Shown here piece after piece: positions 1 through 10,597 of a stretch of DNA of 64,000 nucleotides; within the stretch, counting starts at the first letter, position 1, and every line of letters begins with the position of its first letter. The DNA is from Catonia carolina (taxonomy: Eukaryota; Arthropoda; Insecta; Hemiptera; Achilidae), in assembly GCA_035578175.1 (NCBI GenBank), contig JAQMRL010000001.1:437818639-437882638 (forward strand), given 5' to 3'. The translations under genes were made by a program, and so were the position numbers. The notes beneath the pieces are model-generated. The model was given only the letters and a program-made list of their open reading frames with translations. It searched no databases and was not told the DNA's origin.

Positions 1-480
1 GGATGCGTAATCTAAGGACTTATTGCAAGAGATTTCCTCTAGCCTCTCACACTTCAACTCCAGCATGTAACCTACAAGAGGTGCCCCCTGTTACGTCGAG
101 CAACCCAGTGAAAGGTCGGGTAACCAATCCAGGCGGGAAGCTGGGTCGATAAGCAGATCTGTGCTGGGGGCTGTGAGTTTACTCACAGTAGCAGATTCAC
201 CGAACAATTGCCGGTATAAGCAATTCCCCACTCACTCACCAACGGCTTCGGGCGGATGAGTGGGTGAGTGGTAGGGCACTCTTTTGTCCTGGGTTGAGAA
301 ATTGACCCTAAAGGCGGATGAACCAAAGTTGGTCAACGGCATAAGGATGGGGAAGCATAACCAGGGCACGCACCCCATTAAAGATCCATAGTGATATGTC
401 CTAGTCAATCAATCATGGCAAGATGTAAGCCTACTTAATTCTTATTTAAAGTTTCTTATCTAAATCATGATTTTATGACC
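1..480. other. Unassigned, relatively G+C-rich segment
   Basis: This stretch is richer in G+C than its surroundings and has no convincing open frame. It contains a short inverted motif (gtgagtttactcac, about 175-188) and a segment around 230-330 that reads like the 5' untranslated region of a non-LTR retrotransposon. That resemblance is a guess. It gives way to AT-rich sequence after about 430. Confidence 0.25.
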
Positions 481-499
481 AAACCTAAAGATCTTAAGT

Positions 500-770
500 T
501 TATCAGCATGCCAGGCCCTCTAAAAAGCATCTACTTTTCACCTTGCAAATGACACTTTCACTTCATTCACCACAGGGTCTGGTTGTATAATGAAATTCAT
601 TACTTTAAGAGGAGATAACTCTGATTAGTGCCTTTTATACCTCTACCTCTTCTGTTCTTAAATGATTCAGTCATATAATTGGCTGACCATGTGATAAGAA
701 ACAGAACTATTGTTAGTAGCCCTTGAACTAGCAGATCGAGTGCAAAACACTCCACCTGCCTGCTATGGTC
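500..770 (-). mobile_element. SINE-C (CAA-tailed retroposon), 3'-truncated
   Basis: This is a reverse-strand copy of the about 395-bp family called SINE-C here. It is cut at its 3' end near 500 and diverged near its 5' end. It lies head-to-head with the intact copy that begins at 807, so the two could form a hairpin if co-transcribed. Confidence 0.75.
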
Positions 771-806
771 ATCACCACTTTTATTAGAGGAAAATACTCT
801 CAAGAC

Positions 807-1201
807 CTGCCCATAACAGACAGGTGGAGTGTCAAATTATTTACACTCAATCTGTTCGTTGCTGGGCTAAAATAAATAGTTCTGTTTCTTATCACATGGT
901 CAGTCAATTAAATGACTGAATCATTTAAGAACAGAAGAGGTAGATGTGTAAAAGACACTAATCAGAGTTATATTCTCTGGAAGTAATGAATTTCATTGTA
1001 CAGCCAGACCCTGTGGTGAATGAAGTGAAGGTGTCATTTGCAGAGTGGAAAATATGTGCTTTTCAGAGGGCCCGGCATGCTGATAAGCTTACTTTTCCAC
1101 TCAGTGAGGAAGGCAATGGTAAATCACCTCACTCCTCGTTTTACTTAGTAAAACCTCTAGAGGTTCAAACCAGCCTTTCGGCTGATGACCTAAACAACAA
1201 C
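807..1201 (+). mobile_element. SINE-C, full length with target duplication
   Basis: This full-length copy starts at ctgcccataac and ends in a hairpin (agcc-tttc-ggct), the motif gatgaccta and a CAA tail. A perfect 11-bp target duplication, actctcaagac, flanks it at 796-806 and 1202-1212, which fixes both ends and shows retroposition. A 79-codon frame opens at 986, but other copies break it, so I do not call a gene. Confidence 0.85.
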
Positions 1202-1390
1202 ACTCTCAAGACAAACCTAGATTAGACGTAATACTGTGTGTCTGTTTGTGAGTGAATGCCTTAGAATGACCAGAAAGACTGGTCTAAGAAAGCAAAGAAA
1301 TTTCAGAGAAAGATCCTCAGCAAGATAATGGTTCCGAACATAGTAGACGGACAATATAGGTTACGAGGCCGAGAAGAATCATACAAGAAA

Positions 1391-2335
1391 AATCTGGTGT
1401 GAAACACTCACACAACTTTCTCTTGCCAATGCAAATGATTAATAATAAACCTAACATTATTAATAAAATATTAGAAATAAACAAAAACTAACCTCAAAAA
1501 CATAACTTTATTTTAATCACGAGTGAATGACGCAAAATGACATTCGAACTCAGTTTGGCTTAAAAATACGGAAAATCACGCTTTCACGCTAAACTAGGCT
1601 CTGTAGAGAAAAATGCTCTAAACAAAAGTTGTAGATCTTTTAATTTTCTATAACTTTTATTATATACACTTTTGTCGTAAAATGCATACTAAGACCGAAA
1701 TGTTAAAAAAATCGATTTTTCTCACGTTTTCGTGAGAAAAAAACAGAAAATCGCAAATTACCGCTAAACTAAGCGTTATACAAAAAAATGTTTGAAACAA
1801 AAGTTGTAGGTTTTTAAATTTTCTACAACTTTTATTATATAAGTTTTTGCGCTAAAATTTATATTAAAGCCGTAATCTTAAAAAAAACAACGTTTTTACG
1901 TGAAAACAGCCTCACCGAGAATTTCAGCAAACATGGCGCCTACCCTATCTTGTAGAGAATAAAAAATTGAGTAAAATAGGCGATTTAAAAAAAAATCGTA
2001 GGACCAGTTTTTGAGAAAATCGCAAAAAACTGAAAAATTATACGAATAAACTACTACTTCCGGTTGACCGATTTTGATGAAAATGTTCGTGTCGCGTCCG
2101 GTAGTGGTATGTAACTTAAGTTTCAAGTTCGTACGATGTTCCGTTCTTGAGATATTCTGTTCACACACACACACACACAGACACACACACACACACACAG
2201 ACCAATCGCTAAAAACATGTTTTTTGGGTTCAGGGGGTCTGAAAACGTATAGATCCGGTGAAAACTCGATTTCGAAAAATCGACATGAAAACAATACTTT
2301 CCTTCCTATATATTCATATAGGCAAGAGAAAGTAA
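1391..2335 (+). mobile_element. Family-D nonautonomous element, copy 1
   Basis: This is a roughly 945-bp member of a family seen eight times in the window. One end reads tctggtgtgaaacactcac followed by ctttctcttgcc. The other end reads cctatatattcatatagg followed by caagagaaagta. The motif ctttctcttgcc therefore recurs inverted near both ends. Inside are two diverged repeats of about 210 bp (1585-1760 and 1763-1915) with inverted pairs of aaaagttgtag/ctacaactttt, and a CA microsatellite at about 2162-2200. The reverse-strand frame across it is an accident of the repeat. The layout resembles Helentron-associated elements, which is an inference. Confidence 0.7.
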
Positions 2336-2520
2336 AAAGAAGTCTAAAATTTTACGTACACCTGTATAGAATGGATGACAGACGGGTGATAAAACAAATT
2401 TTGAAGACTAAACAATAAACGTAAGATGTTGAATAAATGGTTTTAAAGAGTTCAGAAACGATATTTTGAAAACAAAAACAAACCGAGGAAACGTAATGAA
2501 CCGAACCAAATTTAGATAAC

Positions 2521-3617
2521 TAATTACAAATTTTAAGGGCTTCTATGACGAGCAAAAATAGAACACCGGGTGGACAGAAGAAAGGAGAAAAGCGTACAGT
2601 AAACGAATGCTGAGAATGTGAGCTGCTAAAAGAACTTCCAGAAACTTCTAAAGTCACTTCACGTGGTCTAAAAACAACTAATTACAAACTTTAAGGGTTT
2701 CTATGACGAGCAAAAATAGAACACTGGGTGAACAGAAGAAAGGAGAAAAGCGTACAGTAAACGAATGCTGAGAATGTGTGCTGCTAAAAGAACTTCCAGA
2801 AACTTCTAAAGTCACCTCACGTGGTCTAAAAACAACTAATTACAAACTTTAAGGGTTTCTATGACGAGCAAAAATAGAACACTGGGTGAACAGAAGAAAG
2901 GAGAAAAGCGTACAGTAAACGAATGCTGAGAATGTGAGCTGCTAAAAGAACTTCCAGAAACTTCTAAAGTCACCTCACGTGGTCTAAAAACAACTAATTA
3001 CAAACTTTAAGGGTTTCTATGAAGAGCAAAAACAGAACACCGGGTGAACAGAAGAAAGGAGAAAAGCGTACAGTAAACGAATGCTGAGAATGTGTGCTGC
3101 TAAAAGAACTTCCAGAAACTTCTAAAGTCACCTCACGTGGTTTAAAAACAACTAATTACAAACTTTAAGGGTTTCTATGACGAGCAAAAACAGAACACCA
3201 GGTGAACAGAAGAAAGGAGAAAAGCGTACAGTAAACGAATGCTGAGAATGTGAGCTGCTAAAAGAACTTCCAGAAACTTCTAAAGTCACCTCACGTGGTC
3301 TAAAAACAACTAATTACAAACTTTAAGGGTTTCTATGACGAGCAAAAATAGAACACTGGGTGAACAGAAGAAAGGAGAAAAGCGTACAGTAAACGAATGC
3401 TGAGAATGTGAGCTGCTAAAAGAACTTCCAGAAACTTCTAAAGTCACCTCACGTGGTCTAAAAACAACTAATTAAAAACTTTAAGGGTTTCTATGAAGAG
3501 CAAAAACAGAACACCGGGTGGACAGAAGAAAGGAGAAAAGCGTACAGTAAACGAATGCTGAGAATGTGAGCTGCTAAAAGAACTTCCAGAAACGTCTGTC
3601 ACCTCACGTGGTCTAAA
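2521..3617. repeat. 158-bp tandem repeat, seven copies
   Basis: Units begin at 2521, 2679, 2837, 2995, 3153, 3311 and 3469, an exact 158-bp period. They differ by a few substitutions, and the last unit is shortened near 3595. Each unit starts taattacaaactttaaggg and ends in tcacctcacgtggtctaaaa. A diverged single relative (cttccagaagtatctaaagt) occurs at about 8395-8440. No function is evident, and the reverse-strand frame at 3468-3656 lies within the repeat. Confidence 0.92.
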
Positions 3618-3876
3618 ATTCCCCCAACATGAGGGGAAAAAGATTAACATTAGCATTTACAACACACAATGTTGACATTTAAAAATATAGCTCTTTGAGA
3701 AGGAAACAACCAGTGTGATTTCACTAACATTAATGTACATATTCTGTACAATAATAATCAGTTTTTCTCAATATTGTATGTGTAATGACTGCGTAAGTTA
3801 TTAATATACTGCCGAAATTATTTAATGATAATTTAATTTCATTCCGCGTTTCCGATTGTCGTCTCCTATCTTTTTC

Positions 3877-3880
<4 letters not shown>

Positions 3881-3910
<30 letters not shown>
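3881..3910. repeat. (ATT)n microsatellite
   Basis: A run of about ten ATT units. It lies just upstream of the large mariner-type element that starts at 3959. Confidence 0.9.
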
Positions 3911-4175
3911 ACCTGTGAGAAATTCATCAAGGTCATACATGTTGTATGCATGGTTTACAGGGTGATTCAAAATTGAAGGATAATTTTCGGGAGTTGATTG
4001 TAGTGTTAAATATTTTTAAAAACGTTCGTATAAGCATCGATCCGGAAACGCTTCGTTAGTGAGTTTTGGCGCGTGGTGAAATTCGGTGAGTTTCGCCCGG
4101 TGAAATAAAGTTGTAAGTACTGAAATTTTAAGGCTTTAATTATGAGACACTCTTGGTGACATACTGCCCGTTGGC

Positions 4176-4876
4176 AAGCTTTGTGCAGCTGAGAGGTATG
4201 CATTACGTCACTACTACTGTGAGAGATTGCGTTAGTAGTAGTAACGTTTTACTTGTATTATGTTTGTAGTAGTCACGGGTACTATCCAAACTACATATAT
4301 TCGGTGTCGCTGTCTACAGAGAATAGTGAAAACAACACACCCACGTATGTCACCCCACAAGGAGGCAGCCTACTGCCTAGCGAAGAGCAATGAGATGATT
4401 AGTACAGTGTTATGCCCATAACAGGCAGGTGGAGTGTTAAATTAATTGCACTGGATCTGTTTGGTCCAGGGCTAAAAAAAATAGTTCTGTTTCTTATCAC
4501 ATGGTCAGCCACGTATATGACTGAACTATTTAAGAACAGAAGAGGTAGAGGTGTAAAAGACACTAGTCAGAGTTATCTCCTCTGAAAGTAATGAATTTCA
4601 CTATACAGCCAGACCCTGTGGTGAATGAAGTGAAGGTGTCATTTGCAGGGTGGAAAGTGGGTGCTTTTCGGAGGGCCTGGCATGCTGATAAGCATACATT
4701 TTCACATCAGTGAGGAAGGCAATGGTAAACCACCTCACTCCTCGTTTTACTTAGTAAAACCTCTACAGGCTCAAACCAGCCTTTCGGCTGATCACCTAAA
4801 CAACAGTACAGTGTTATGACGTAACAGCAGTCTGGTACTTCGTCTTTCCCCTTCATCCCGCAGCTGCACAAAGCTT
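4176..4876. mobile_element. MITE-I copy 1, interrupted by a SINE-C
   Basis: Terminal inverted repeats aagctttgtgcagctg lie at 4176-4191 and 4861-4876. The interior matches, in opposite orientation, the element at 35265-35750. A SINE-C splits it at 4413-4804. Superfamily not determined. Confidence 0.65.
4413..4804 (+). mobile_element. SINE-C inserted in MITE-I
   Basis: This full-length copy has a 12-bp target duplication, agtacagtgtta, at 4401-4412 and 4805-4816. Its internal reading frame is broken by substitutions and a stop. Confidence 0.85.
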
Positions 4877-5107
4877 AGATTCATACAGTATGATTGTTTT
4901 TAACCTGTGAAATTGAATAAAAAAGATCCGAGAACGTATCTTCCAAAGTCGATAATGTATTTGACATAAAACATAAAAATTAGTGGTTGGAATTAACACT
5001 TTTTTAGGTCAACACAAAATAACTTTGTTAAATTATCAATATTGCGTTAAATATTGTTGGTGTCAAGTACAAGCAAGTATAGTAGGGCCTATAATTGCTT
5101 AGTTAAA

Positions 5108-6235
5108 AATCGGGTGTGAAACACTCACACAACTTTCTCTTGCCAATGCAAATAATTAACAATATAATCTAACATTAGAAAAAAAACATTAGAAATAAAC
5201 AAAAAACTAACCTCAATAAACATTAGTGAAATACGCAAAATTAAAATCGACCTCAGTTTAGCTTAAAAATTCGGAAAATCAATCATTCACGCTAAACTAG
5301 GCACTGTACAAAAAAAATGCTTTAATTAAAAGTTGTAGATCTCTTAATTTTCTATAAATTTTATTATATACACTTTTGTCGTAAAATGCATTCTAAGGCC
5401 GAAATCTTAAAAAAATTCGATTTTTCACACGTTTTCGTGAGAAAAAAACAGAAAATTGCTAATTACCGCTAAACTAGGCGTTATACAAAAAAAAAATGTT
5501 TGAAATAAAAGTTGTAGAATTTTACATTCTCTACAACTTTTTTTTTTTTATTTATTTAACGTCGCATCAACTGCTGTGGTCATTAGCGACGACGTTGGGG
5601 TGGAACTTTATGCGATGTAGGATGAAATGATTTTTTTTTTTGTAACGTATGAAAATATGCCATGCCTGAGTGGGATTCGAACCCAGGACCGCATGATGAG
5701 AGGCGAGCACGTTACCAACTGCGCCAATGCGGCCGGCTCTACAACTTTTATTTTATAACGTTTTGCGATAAAATGCATATTAAAGCCGCAATCTTAAAAA
5801 GAAAATGTTTTTACGTAAAAACAGCCTCACGCAGAATTTCAGCAAACATGGCGCCTACCCTATCTTGTAGACCATAAAAAATGTAGTAAACCAGGCGATT
5901 TTTAAAAAAATCGTAGGACCAGTTTTTGAGAAAATCGCAAAAAAGTGAAAAATTATACGAATAAACTACTACTTCCGGTTGACCGATTTTGATGAAAACG
6001 TTCGTGTCGGGTCCGGTAGTGGTATTTAACTTAAGTTTCAAGTTTCAAGTTCGTATGATGTTCCGTTCTCGAGATATTCTGTTCAGACACACACACAGAC
6101 CAATCGCTAATAACATGTTTTTTGGGTTCAGGGGGTCTGAAAACGTATAGATCCGGTGAAAACTCGATTTCGAAAAATCGACATGAAAACAATACTTTCC
6201 TTCCTATATATTCTTATAGGCAAGAGAAAGTAAAA
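5108..6235 (+). mobile_element. Family-D element, copy 2, interrupted by a SINE-A
   Basis: It has the same ends and internal order as the copy at 1391-2335, including the duplicated aaaagttgtag modules and a short CA run near 6086-6100. A SINE-A sits at 5542-5736. Confidence 0.75.
5542..5736 (-). mobile_element. SINE-A (tRNA-derived) inside family-D
   Basis: Read on the minus strand, the head resembles a tRNA, with box A around tggcgcagttggtaacgtgc and box B ggttcgaatcc. It is followed by a conserved body and a tail ending gttgatgcgacgttaaata. The 13-bp target duplication ctctacaactttt (5529-5541 and 5737-5749) fixes the borders. Confidence 0.88.
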
Positions 6236-6332
6236 ATAGTACTTAGTTTTTTTGTTGCAGTTCGGTCTGATTTTATTACATTATCTGTCAAATTTCAGTA
6301 CGAGTGTTGTATTTATCTACTACCTACTTTTA

Positions 6333-6519
6333 TTTCTTTATTTATTTTAACGTCGCATCAACTACAGTGGTCATTAGCGACGACGTTGGGTTGTAACTAT
6401 GAAGGATAAAATGATTTTTTTTTGTAACGTATGAAAATATGCCGTGTCTGAGTGGGATTCGAACCCAAGACCGCATGATGAGAGGCGAGCACGTTACCAA
6501 CTACACCAATGAGGCCGGT
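6333..6519 (-). mobile_element. SINE-A
   Basis: A second minus-strand SINE-A with the same tRNA-like head (box B ggttcgaatcc complement near 6445) and body, slightly more diverged (acaccaatgaggccgg at the head). The 3'-tail border is approximate. Confidence 0.82.
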
Positions 6520-6874
6520 TATTTACACCAATTATCTCATAATTTAAATTTGTTCCTGTTGAATTAAAAAAGTTAATGACTTAATTAACCCATTTAATTG
6601 AAATATTTTACTTTTAACTTGAAAAAAATTTATTTTCGATTCCTAATTTTTGTGTTTTATTTTAAATATTTCAAAAATTATGGAAGATACAGTTCTTGGA
6701 CCTGTTCTAATCCATTTTCAGGTTAACATTCATAAACTACTATCAATGTTCCTCGTAATAATTATTACAGCCTTAAAATTCCAGTATGGCCTCATTTCAC
6801 CAAGGTAACTGAATCCCGAGAAAAATCTTTCGTCAGCTGAAAATTGCTGACAAATTTTTCCGGATCTACATTTA

Positions 6875-7192
6875 CATTATTCTTAATTTGTGAACGTTGC
6901 AATCTGTTCAATTTAGAACAATAAGCAACCGCATGACCCAATCAGATGAGGATGATGTGTATGACGTGTAAATGAGGTATAGTCTTGTACAGACCCAGGT
7001 CGACCATTCCTTAGAGAGTATGGTTAATTAAACCCCAACCATCAAAGTACACCGGTAACCACTGTCTAGTATTCAAATCCGTATAAAAGTAACTACCTTT
7101 ACTAGGATTTGAACCAGGAACCTTCGTCTCCAAAATCAGCTATTAAACAGCTGATTTTGGCGACGACATTACCTCTAGACCAACCCGGTGGG
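6875..7192 (-). mobile_element. SINE-B (tRNA-derived, long anticodon hairpin)
   Basis: Read on the minus strand, the tRNA-like head (ggttggtctagaggtaa, box B ggttcaaatcc) carries an AAAATCAGCTG/CAGCTGATTTT hairpin. It is followed by a roughly 230-bp body and an A-rich tail. The 10-bp target duplication tctacattta lies at 6865-6874 and 7193-7202. Confidence 0.87.
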
Positions 7193-7679
7193 TCTACATT
7201 TATATAAATAATATTTCCTTATTTGTAGCTATAGAATAAGCTCCCGAGGAAATGCTGTTTAATTTTGAATCACCCTGTATAATATAAATAAATAGATAAA
7301 AAGGAAATTATTTTAATTTGTATTTTTCATACAACATTCAATAACATTGTAATTATTTCTTAAGAAATTTAAATACAATTTAATTACATTTAATAAATAT
7401 TTGTTTATTCGTTTTTTTTTGTAACTTTTTAAAAAAATATAAATAGGTAATATACATGTCATAAAATTACTTTGATGGATGTTAGTGAATTGTCATTAGA
7501 AACAAATGACGACTTGTTAACCCTGATTTAAGTAGTATACATTACTCCTGTATCAAGTGGAACAGATTTTTGTTATTGAAAGATTTTTCGTTAATAATAT
7601 CTTTATATTATTATAGCAGCATGTGAAGAACGAACGGGAAAAATGATACTTTTTTTAATATTTTATGACCGCATAGGAT

Positions 7680-8264
7680 CAGTTTAGTCAGTCCATTTAC
7701 GAAGTCTGTTGGATGGGATTGTTGGGGCGTTGCGCTCCTCCCAATACTCCTTCATACGTTCCGATCTTTGTGCCCTTTCTGGTGTTGAAAAAATTCGTGT
7801 TGTGAGTTTTCTTTTTGTAAGTTTGAAGCGGGTGTATTTGTTTTGAATTTTATTGTTTAATTTTTTTCTTGTCTGTTGTATCGTTCGGAGTAAGGCCAAT
7901 TTCCTTCAGATCCTCTCTTATTTCTCTAATCCATCTGCATCCTGTTGTGGTGTTTTTGGAGTTGAGGTTGTACTTAACCAGTTGCTTTAGTAGTCTTGAG
8001 TCTTGCATCCTCATGATATGACCAAAGAATCCCAGTCTTCTCTTACGCATGGTGTCAGTAATGGGTTCAAGCTCCCTGTAAATAACTTCGTTGGGTATAA
8101 TTCGCCACTGCCCATCTTTCTGATACTTTTTGTTGATGCAGGTTCTGCCAATTCTTCTTTCAATTTTTTGGAGTCGTTCGGTCCTTGTTTGCTCATTCAG
8201 GTGGAAGAGTGTTTCAGATGCATACGTAGCCTCTGGTTTTATAACTGTGTTATAGTGTCTTGAT
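7680..8264 (-). pseudogene. LINE C-terminal fragment (family LB), frameshifted
   Basis: The minus-strand translation gives the C-terminal tail of a non-LTR retrotransposon polyprotein. From about 8264 down it reads through a region with TERLQKIERRIGRTCIN, then ITDTMRKRRLGFFGHIMRM near 8010-8050, then CRWIREIREDLKEIGLTP. A frameshift near 7865 leads into RIFSTPERAQRSERMKEYWE and RLRKWTD, ending at the stop at 7684. The GHIMRM segment followed by basic residues is typical of the region after the reverse transcriptase domain. A second copy of the same family lies at 54826-56285. The catalytic domain is absent, so the fragment is dead; clade not determined. Confidence 0.72.
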
Positions 8265-8468
8265 ACGTTTACAACAATCTACTAAAAATATTTCCAATAA
8301 AAAATCCACGTCAATAAACACAAAACTTAGACTGACAAGTTAGAGACTTAGAAATTAGAATCGAAGCTGACTGAATATTGGATCTGTAATAAGAGCTTCC
8401 AGAAGTATCTAAAGTTACTTTAAATGATCTAAAATTGGCTCTAAAAGAAATAAATAAATATAAAAGTT

Positions 8469-8739
8469 TTTTTTCTTTTTTTTGTAATCCCTAATTTGTG
8501 TACGCTGCAATCTGTTCAATTCAGAACAATAAGCAACCCCGTGACCCAATGAGATGAGGATGATATGTATGACGTGTAAATGAGGTGTAGTCTTGTACAG
8601 ACCCAGGTCGACCATTCCTGAGAGAGTATGGTTAATTAAACCCCAACCATCAAAGTACACCGGTAACCACTGACTAGTATTCAAATCCGTATAAAAGTAA
8701 CTACCTTTACTAGGATTTGAACCAGGAACCTTCGTCTCT
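8469..8739 (-). mobile_element. SINE-B, 5'-truncated
   Basis: This minus-strand SINE-B lacks the start of its tRNA-like head, including the hairpin. A 12-bp target duplication, aatataaaagtt, flanks it at 8457-8468 and 8740-8751, so the truncation happened at insertion. It lies head-to-head with the SINE-B at 8790. Confidence 0.82.
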
Positions 8740-8789
8740 AATATAAAAGTTAAATATAAATATATATTTCAAAGTTAATTATTAATCTT

Positions 8790-9114
8790 ACACCGGGTTT
8801 GTCTAGAGGTAAAGTCGTCGCCAAAATCAGCTGTTTAACAGCTGATTTTCGGAGACGAAGGTTCCTGGTTCAAATCGTAGTAAAGGTAGTTACTTTTATA
8901 CGGATTTGAATACTAGACAGTGGTCGCCGGTGTACTTTGATGGTTGGGGTTCAATTAACCATATTCTCTCAGGAATGGTCGGCCTGGGTCTGTACAAGAC
9001 TACACCTCATTTACACGGCATACATATCATCCTCATCTCATTGGGTCATGGGGTTGCTTATTGTTCTGAACTGAACAGATTGCAACGTACACAAATTAGG
9101 AATAAAAAAAAATT
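8790..9114 (+). mobile_element. SINE-B, full length
   Basis: A plus-strand copy with the complete head (gtctagaggtaaag), the AAAATCAGCTG hairpin and the A-rich 3' end. With the inverted copy at 8469-8739 it makes a long inverted repeat with about 50 bp between the arms. Confidence 0.85.
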
Positions 9115-9186
9115 ATGAATCAAATTAGAAATTTCACTGAAAGTTTTTTGAAATTTACCTCTCTACTAGAACATCTTCGATAATGA

Positions 9187-9850
9187 AGTATAGGAACGGA
9201 TAAGAAAACGAAAGTGTTGTGCAGCAGCAAGAGTGGTTTAGAAGAGATGGGAAATTTAAAAGTACGCAACGAAAACATACAGGAAGTTGGGGAATTCTGC
9301 TATCTAGGGAGTAAAATAACAAAGGATGGTAGAAGCACAAGTGATATCAAGAGTAGAATTGCTCAAGCTAGAAAAGCCTTTGAAATGAAAAACAGCTTAC
9401 TGACTGCAAACATTGATTTACAGATTAGAAAAAATTTCTTAAAACATTATGTTTGGAGTGTAGCATTATACGGAAGTGAAACGTGGGTGATAGGGGCTGT
9501 AGAAAAGAAGAGGATAAAAGCTTTTGAAATGTGGTGTTATAGGAAAATGTTAAAGATTAGGTGGGTGGACAGAATAAGTAATTAAGAGGTTCTTAGGCGA
9601 GTGGATGAAAAAAGAACTATATGGAAGCATCTTACTAAAAGAAGGGATAGGCTAGTGGGGCATATCCTAAGACATCCAGGTATTGGGCTATTAATAATGG
9701 AGGGTAATATTGAGGGAGTAAATTGTAGAGGGAGGCAAAGATTAGAATATATAAAGCAAATTACAAAGATGTACGGTGTTACAGGTACGTAGATATGAAA
9801 CGACTTGCGCAAGATATAACAGGTTGGAGAACTGCATCAAACCAGTCGAA
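9187..9850 (+). pseudogene. LINE C-terminal ORF fragment with one stop
   Basis: The plus-strand frame reads the segment after a non-LTR reverse transcriptase domain: EFCYLGSKITKDGRSTSDI, then WSVALYGSETWVIG and MLKIRWVDRISN. An in-frame TAA at 9583 is followed in the same frame by RRVDEKRTIWKHLTKRRDRL and GHILRHPGI, ending at 9792. Apart from that stop the frame is open for about 190 codons, so this is a young copy. It is 5'-truncated, as is usual for LINEs, and ends in an A-rich tract near 9865. It is not the family seen at 7680 or 43 kb. Confidence 0.78.
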
Positions 9851-9869
9851 AGACTGATGACAAAAAAAG

Positions 9870-10340
9870 GAACGGATAAAAAAGGTAGTAATTATTGTTA
9901 TTACATAAAAAATTCCAATCGCTTAACCCTCAAGTTTGTTTTTTAATAGTCTTTGAAAGTACAGTACAAAATTTGATTAATTATAGAATTTGAAAAATAG
10001 TATTTTTCCATGATAGTTCAGTTTTTCTGAACCGGTAGGTCGGTAGTAATAATTCTGGTAAAAAAGTGCCTAAAATTTTTCAATGATATTAATTTATTAC
10101 ATTAACCGTAGAAGGCAGGTTTTAAATAATAATGAGCAGTACATTAGACTCAACCCATTAGAGTTATTGTAATTAACATACAATGATACACATTATCACA
10201 ACGACCTTGACACTTCACTCTTTCCCTCTGCATCTGTATATAGTCCCTGCACGTCAAAAAATGCTTTTGTTAGGCCTATATGAATTTTTTAGTTTATAAG
10301 CCTAATCAATTTATACGTTATGTAATTACAAAGTATAATT
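9870..10340. other. No recognisable feature
   Basis: AT-rich sequence with no open frame or repeat that I recognise. Confidence 0.5.
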
Positions 10341-10355
10341 TAAAAATCTGTAAAT

Positions 10356-10560
10356 GTTTTTTATTATTTATTTATTTATTTAACGTCGCATCAACTACAA
10401 CGGTCATTAGCGACGACGTTAGGGTGTAACTATTGTACAATGGAGGATGAAATTATTTTTTGTAACGTATGAAAATATGCCGTGCCTGAGTGGGATACGA
10501 ACCCAGGACCGCATGATGAGAGGCGAGCACGTTACCAACTGCGCCAATGCGGCCGGCTGT
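10356..10560 (-). mobile_element. SINE-A
   Basis: A full-length minus-strand copy with a 14-bp target duplication, aaaaatctgtaaat, at 10342-10355 and 10561-10574. Box A and box B are both intact. Confidence 0.88.
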
Positions 10561-10597
10561 AAAAATCTGTAAATTTGTATACATTGTTTACACAATT

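Larger units (their letters stand above)
3959..7277. mobile_element. Mariner-type DNA element hosting a nest of insertions
   Basis: The ends are inverted repeats starting cagggtgattcaaaatt on the left (3959) and the complement on the right (ending 7277). The similarity continues to cgggag about 40 bp in, and TA flanks both sides (3957-3958 and 7278-7279). The TA duplication and the ends fit the Tc1/mariner superfamily. No transposase frame remains. At least six later insertions account for much of the length: a MITE-I holding a SINE-C, a family-D element holding a SINE-A, a second SINE-A and a SINE-B. Confidence 0.7.

Noticed and set aside
986..1225. A 75-79-codon frame repeated in several SINE-C copies as a conserved small protein
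   Set aside because: The frame starts and ends inside the retroposon, and the copy at 4413-4804 has non-conservative changes and a stop. Young copies share frames by descent.
1896..2294. Frames of 60-130 codons across family-D copies as proteins
   Set aside because: They cross the CA/GT microsatellite, occur on both strands and change length between copies.
5662..5720. tRNA gene suggested by box A and box B
   Set aside because: The tRNA-like sequence is the head of a SINE with tail and target duplications; the acceptor stem does not close.
8906..9118. The recurrent 65-70-codon frame in SINE-B copies as a gene family
   Set aside because: It lies in the SINE body, many copies are truncated or frameshifted, and it extends into the A-rich tail. 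No sign of coding constraint beyond recent common origin.
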